Source of the DNA: Prorocentrum cordatum
Taxonomy: Eukaryota > Sar > Dinophyceae > Prorocentrales > Prorocentraceae
Reading direction: 5' to 3'
DNA: 46,312 bases
NCBI GenBank assembly: GCA_963575745.1
Contig: CAUYUJ010003563.1
Location: 25,001 to 71,312 of the forward strand
The position numbers and the translations under genes were made by a program. The notes under the pieces are model-generated. The model saw only the letters and a list, made by a program, of their open reading frames with translations, made no database searches and was not told the origin of the DNA. Position 1 is the stretch's first letter. Every line of letters starts with the position of its first letter. Of the stretch, positions 43,857 to 46,312 are shown in pieces.

Positions 43857-44068
43857 ACTGACCATCGCTCGGACGTCCCTTCCCTGTACTTTTGTTCGGT
43901 TTCGTGCGTTTTTTTTTTTTTTGCTTCTTCTTTTTTTTTACTGTGTGTATTTTTTGGGGGTAAAATTATATATATAAATATATATAAACAACAAACTACA
44001 AAAAGGTCGAGGATGCTCCTCGATGGTCCTCGCCGAAGGAAAAATGCACACGTCCGAGCGATGCCAAG
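43857..44068 (+). mobile_element. CTTGGCATCGCTCGGACG-ended element, copy 2
   Basis: The ends match 19934-20065. The interior is longer, with a poly-T run (43910-43939) and TATATA (43965-43990). No target duplication seen. Confidence 0.65.
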
Positions 44069-44187
44069 CGCGGCCTTCGGGCCAGAGCTCGGCTCTCCGG
44101 CGGCCGCGCCGGAGGAGCCGGGTGCCCTCGGAGCGCTGTCGGCGGCGAGAGGCGCAGCTGCCGGAAGGCAGCCCGAGGCGGGAACAC

Positions 44188-44296
44188 CCGTCCTCCTCCT
44201 CCTCCTCCTCCTCCTCCTCCTCTTCCTTCCCTCGTCCTCCTCCTCCTCCTCCTCCTCCTCCTCCTCCTCCTCCTCCTCCTCCTCCTCCTCCTCCTC
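44188..44296. repeat. TCC microsatellite
   Basis: (TCC)n with one CTTCCTTCCCTCG interruption. Confidence 0.95.
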
Positions 44297-44731
44297 GGGT
44301 CGCCTACGTTCCCCGTGCCGCCGAGGGCCGAGGAAAGTGCCCGAGTACCTCTGGGTTGTCTCCGAGTGCAGAAGGCGCTCGACCACAAGACACCTTCCAC
44401 ACGAAGCCCAACCCTGAGACCCCAGGGCGTCCACTGCTTTCTGGTAAGGGGAAGTCATGCTTCCCATCGCAAAACCATCGCACCCCAAGGAACCAAGGGC
44501 GCCCTGGAGGCAAGCGGGGTGTTTCTTGTCATGGGCTTCCACTGCAAGGTCAAAACTGATGGTAAGGATGCGTGGTATGGTAAGGACGCAGGGGTCTTGG
44601 ACGCCCATGTCAAAGCTTTCCGAGCGCGGCTGGCTATCAAGAGTGGCCGAGGATGGAACGAGGCGGCGAGGATGCCAGGGCGCCCTTGGGAAAGTCACCT
44701 ATCCTTACCATCGGTCTCGGCTGTACTAATC

Positions 44732-44890
44732 TTAAGTCGGGCGTGTCCCCCATACAGGGTTTTTTTGACGAAAAATAGAAATGTTCAAAACATATTCCAA
44801 AATGGTCAAAAAATACTCCGAACATAGTCCCCCGACTATTGTTTGACTATTTTTGGATATTCCTCCTGTGGAGGGACAGGCCCGACTTAA
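44732..44890 (+). mobile_element. S8-family MITE, 8-bp target duplication with one mismatch (159 bp)
   Basis: TTAAGTCGGGCGTGTCCCCC to the inverted GGGACAGGCCCGACTTAA end. TACTAATC (44724-44731) and TACGAATC (44891-44898) flank it. Confidence 0.8.
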
Positions 44891-44939
44891 TACGAATCAT
44901 GTGGCGACAGTGATGACCTCGACTGCTCGTGGCTGCCCC

Positions 44940-45097
44940 CCCGCAGCGGTGCCAGGCGGAAGCCGCTCCGCTGCACGCGCCCGAGCGCCGCGGCCAGGGC
45001 CGCGCCGTCGGCGCCGTCGGGGCCGCCGAGGGCGCGCAGGCGAGCGCAGGCGCCCGTCAGGGCGCAAAGGCCTTCGGGAGCGGGGCGGGGCGTCGGG
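44940..45097 (-). CDS. Possible exon of an unknown helical protein
   Basis: On the minus strand a TCC tract more than 200 bp long ends CTCCTCAG at 45098, a textbook acceptor, followed by an open frame LCALTGACARLRALGGPDGA, then DGAALAAALGRVQRSGFRLA. Codon choice and Ala/Leu helical character match the gene at 26-28 kb. The frame stays open to the S8 element at 44890, where GATTC|GTATTAAG could be a donor. No family recognised and neighbouring exons not identified. Confidence 0.35.
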
Positions 45098-45100
45098 CTG

Positions 45101-45350
45101 AGGAGGAGGAGGAGGAGGAGGAGGAGGAGGAGGAGGAGGAGGAGGAGGGGGAGGAGGAGGAGGAGAGGAGGAGGAAGCAGGAGAAGGAGGAGGAGGAGGA
45201 GGAGAGGAGGAGGAGGAGGAGGAGGGGCAGGAGCAGGATCAGGAGGAGGAGGGAGGGGGAGGGAGGAGGAGGAGGAGGAGGAGGAGGAGGAGGAGGAGGA
45301 GGAGGAGGGAGGAGGGGAGGAGGAGGAGGAGGAGGAGGAGGAGGAGGAGT
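45101..45350. repeat. GGA microsatellite
   Basis: (GGA)n with AAG/GGG variants, about 250 bp, abutting the possible exon at 45097. Confidence 0.95.
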
Positions 45351-45420
45351 TGCGAGGAACGAGGAGCGAGGAGCGAGGCGCGAGGAGGGCGAGGAGGGCG
45401 AGGGCGGGGCGGGCAAGCGG

Positions 45421-45667
45421 CTTCGTGGGCCCTGGAAACGACAGAGCCGTTTTGCTATCGGTTCCGTTTTGCTGTTTTTTGCCGGTTCCGACGTCGTTTT
45501 TTTACCGGTTCCGTCGCTGTTCTTTTACGGGTTCCCGCTCCGGTTCCAATCCTGGAGCCGCTTTTGTTGCCGTTTCCGGTCGCCGTTTTTGTTGCCGTTT
45601 CCATTTTCAAGGGACCCTTGTTCGGAAACGGTGAAAAAACGGCCCTGCCGTTTCCGGGGCCCACTAA
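45421..45667 (-). mobile_element. M9-family MITE, copy C, inverted (247 bp)
   Basis: GTGGGCCCTGGAAACGACAG to the inverted CCCTGCCGTTTCCGGGGCCC end. An imperfect 9-bp duplication, GGCAAGCGG against GGTAGGCGG (7/9), flanks it. Confidence 0.85.
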
Positions 45668-46312
45668 GGTAGGCGGAAGGGCAGATGAGGTGGTGCGGCG
45701 CAGCGGGAGAGGCAAGCCAAGGCCAGGACTGGGACAACATCGGACAGAGATGAGTCGGGGATCTCTGATATCCAGCGGCTCTGGAGGAAGTATCGGGCGC
45801 CGCGGCCTCCTCAGAGCGTTCCGGCACGCCCTGGGAGCCTTCCAGAATGCTCTGGAAGGATTCATCCATGTCCTACCCCCGCCCGGGAAGCAGCGGGAGA
45901 TGGGAGGGTCCGTCAGGGTGCAGTGGGGGAGAGGGGAGGGCGGGGGGCGGCAGAGGAGGAAGCAGAGGGGCCGGGTGAAATACGAGACGGGGGATGGCGA
46001 AGGACGACAAGCAATAGTTCAGCATCGTGGAGCGGGAGGGATGGACGCGTCCATGCCCCTCCCCTGTACGAGCTATATCGTGAAGCATGTTTTGTTCTAA
46101 GCATGTCGTCATATACACCCCCATGATCGCGCTCATCGGCAGGTGAAACTACGGTACCATGGCACTCTAACGAATATGTTCACACACGCACGTCGTCGAA
46201 CATACGCGCAATTATGTGCGGAAGCACACGCGAACTTGTACGCACTGGCGCATCCGCGTGCACCAACAATTGCCAATCTGGGTATGCAGGTATGCGAGCC
46301 CAGATATCAGAA
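45668..46312. other. No recognised feature
   Basis: A 114-codon minus ORF starts at 45869 (MDESFQSILEGSQGVPERSE) but runs into the MITE, and no family is recognised. The last 200 bp are plain. Confidence 0.4.

Noticed and set aside
44732-44890. piggyBac-type TTAA insertion
   Set aside because: TTAA flanks occur in some copies, but 8-bp duplications outside TTAA are found in several copies and one has CTAA or TCAA ends.
1-46312. tRNA or rRNA genes
   Set aside because: No cloverleaf with A/B boxes and no conserved rRNA core seen by eye; a computed scan was not possible.

Overview
The window looks like nuclear DNA of a dinoflagellate. It is GC-rich, genes are sparse and intron-bearing, some introns have GA-AG or GT-AG ends set inside short direct repeats, trinucleotide and minisatellite arrays are very abundant, and there are many short terminal-inverted-repeat (TIR) elements. 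Species is not determinable by eye; the high GC would suit a Prorocentrum-like genome, but that is a guess.

Layout. (1) 1-6619, minus strand: most of a CFAP46 (central-pair C1d projection) gene, start codon at 6619, with at least five exons; its 3' end runs off the left edge. Each of its four resolvable introns holds a different or diverged TIR/palindromic element. (2) 6.6-15 kb: non-coding DNA with a 42-bp satellite, a minisatellite cassette built on an 11-bp TTAGC-type repeat, a diverged 238-bp duplication, C-rich and GGA tracts, and several MITEs. (3) 15-19.4 kb, minus: a decayed Ty1/copia pol (reverse transcriptase to RNase H) followed by an unidentified coiled-coil ORF. (4) 19.4-24.3 kb: MITEs, a 100-N gap, an 82-bp satellite and long GGA/TCC tracts. 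(5) 24.3-29.9 kb, minus: a non-LTR reverse-transcriptase fragment, then a GC-rich alpha-helical repeat gene (RAP/FASTK-like in style) whose introns are made of or filled by mobile DNA, including a 1.69-kb composite TIR element whose 8-bp target duplication supplies both splice sites. (6) 30-37.5 kb: two satellites of about 102-103 bp, GGA/TCC tracts and a 1.6-kb ATC array punctuated by GGGACACC. (7) 37.7-38.8 kb, minus: a second broken non-LTR RT. (8) 38.8-46.3 kb: non-coding DNA with more MITEs, GGA/TCC/GA/TA tracts and one possible exon.

Every protein-coding signal I can support, host or transposon, is on the minus strand. The main theme is intron creation and growth by small non-autonomous DNA elements (introners) combined with minisatellite expansion. 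I see no rRNA, tRNA, CRISPR or bacterial features.
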